Of a DNA stretch of 5,640 bases, positions 5,513 to 5,640 are shown in pieces. Under the pieces are notes generated by a model, which searched no databases, was not told the DNA's origin, and saw only the letters and a list, made by a program, of their open reading frames with translations. Position numbers and translations under genes: made by a program. Numbering within the stretch: the first letter of the stretch is position 1; each line of letters begins with the position of its first letter. The stretch lies in the NCBI GenBank assembly GCA_964397775.1, contig CAYNKL010000244.1, forward strand, positions 1-5,640. The letters are read 5' to 3'. Source of the stretch: Allosediminivita sp964397775. GTDB taxonomy: Bacteria > Pseudomonadota > Alphaproteobacteria > Rhodobacterales > Rhodobacteraceae.

Positions 5513-5640
5513 GGGATGCTCCTTTGGCCAAGAAAAACACAGGTTGCGGCATTCGGTCAGTACGCCACTGTACCACCTGGCAAGCGGCCCGACCATTGGA
5601 GCATTTGGGTTTCGAGGCACATGGGATACGAAATTCTTAC
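5513..5640 (-). other. Upstream region of the Tat-exported gene, no clear promoter
   Basis: These 128 bases hold only the Shine-Dalgarno site near the gene and an open but probably untranslated frame. A TTGCCA on the - strand followed 15 bases later by TACTGA is the best sigma70-like pair, and it is too poor and too short-spaced to call. No riboswitch, tRNA or repeat is visible. Confidence 0.4.
5519..5525 (-). promoter_or_regulatory. Shine-Dalgarno site deciding the start of the Tat-exported gene
   Basis: AAAGGAG on the - strand lies 6 bases before the ATG at 5512, an almost ideal site. It argues against the upstream in-frame starts at 5596 and 5620, which would place 28-36 extra residues (including two Trp and two Cys) ahead of the twin-arginine motif. 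Confidence 0.75.

Noticed and set aside
5554..5577. Short imperfect palindrome with repeated GTAC upstream of the Tat-exported gene
   Set aside because: Matching arms are only 4 bases with mismatches around them; not enough to call an operator.
5513..5620. N-terminal extension of the Tat-exported protein to the ATG at 5620
   Set aside because: The extension would bury the twin-arginine motif 47 residues inside, while the ATG at 5512 has a near-perfect Shine-Dalgarno and puts the motif at residue 11.

Overview
The window holds two stretches that look as if they come from different genomes and meet at about 3937-3956. Positions 1 to about 3940 are a GC-rich flagellar cluster (sampled rows 70-73% G+C). 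Its protein style (FlgH, FliL, FlhB, FliR and the FlhA tail) fits an alphaproteobacterium, most likely a Rhodobacterales/Rhodobacteraceae relative. Positions from about 3945 to the end are clearly lower in GC (sampled rows 50-53%). They carry one large gene with a twin-arginine signal, a type I associate with Planctomycetes and similar phyla. The taxonomic reading is inference from protein style; no search was run.

Layout. On the + strand there is the 3' end of flgA (P-ring chaperone), then flgH (L-ring lipoprotein), then a fliL-type gene. These are packed with gaps of 3 and 10 bases. Facing them on the - strand, and read right to left, are the last 48 codons of flhA, then fliR, flhB and a small arginine-rich coiled-coil gene that may be FliJ-like. 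flhA/fliR and flhB/fliJ-like overlap by ATGA, and fliR/flhB are 6 bases apart, so this is one translationally coupled operon. The two operons converge with only 7 bases between stop codons. Together they encode parts of the basal body: outer ring assembly (FlgA, FlgH), stator-associated FliL, and the export gate (FlhA, FlhB, FliR) with a possible export chaperone.

At about 3940 the FlhA reading frame ends abruptly. Upstream of it on the same strand lies the complete end of an unrelated gene (3956-5512). That gene encodes a 518-residue Tat-exported protein with an L-fucose isomerase-like C-terminal domain. Its Glu359, Asp383 and His491 can be matched to the metal-binding triad of FucI, with the same 24-residue Glu-Asp spacing. 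The last 128 bases are its upstream region, with a good Shine-Dalgarno site but no convincing promoter.

The main points are the abrupt junction (assembly or amplification chimera, or a real insertion or rearrangement that cut flhA), an imperfect hairpin followed by a T-rich run exactly there, and the predicted export of a sugar-isomerase-fold protein. I see no CRISPR array, RNA gene, insertion sequence or transposase, and no clearly new system.
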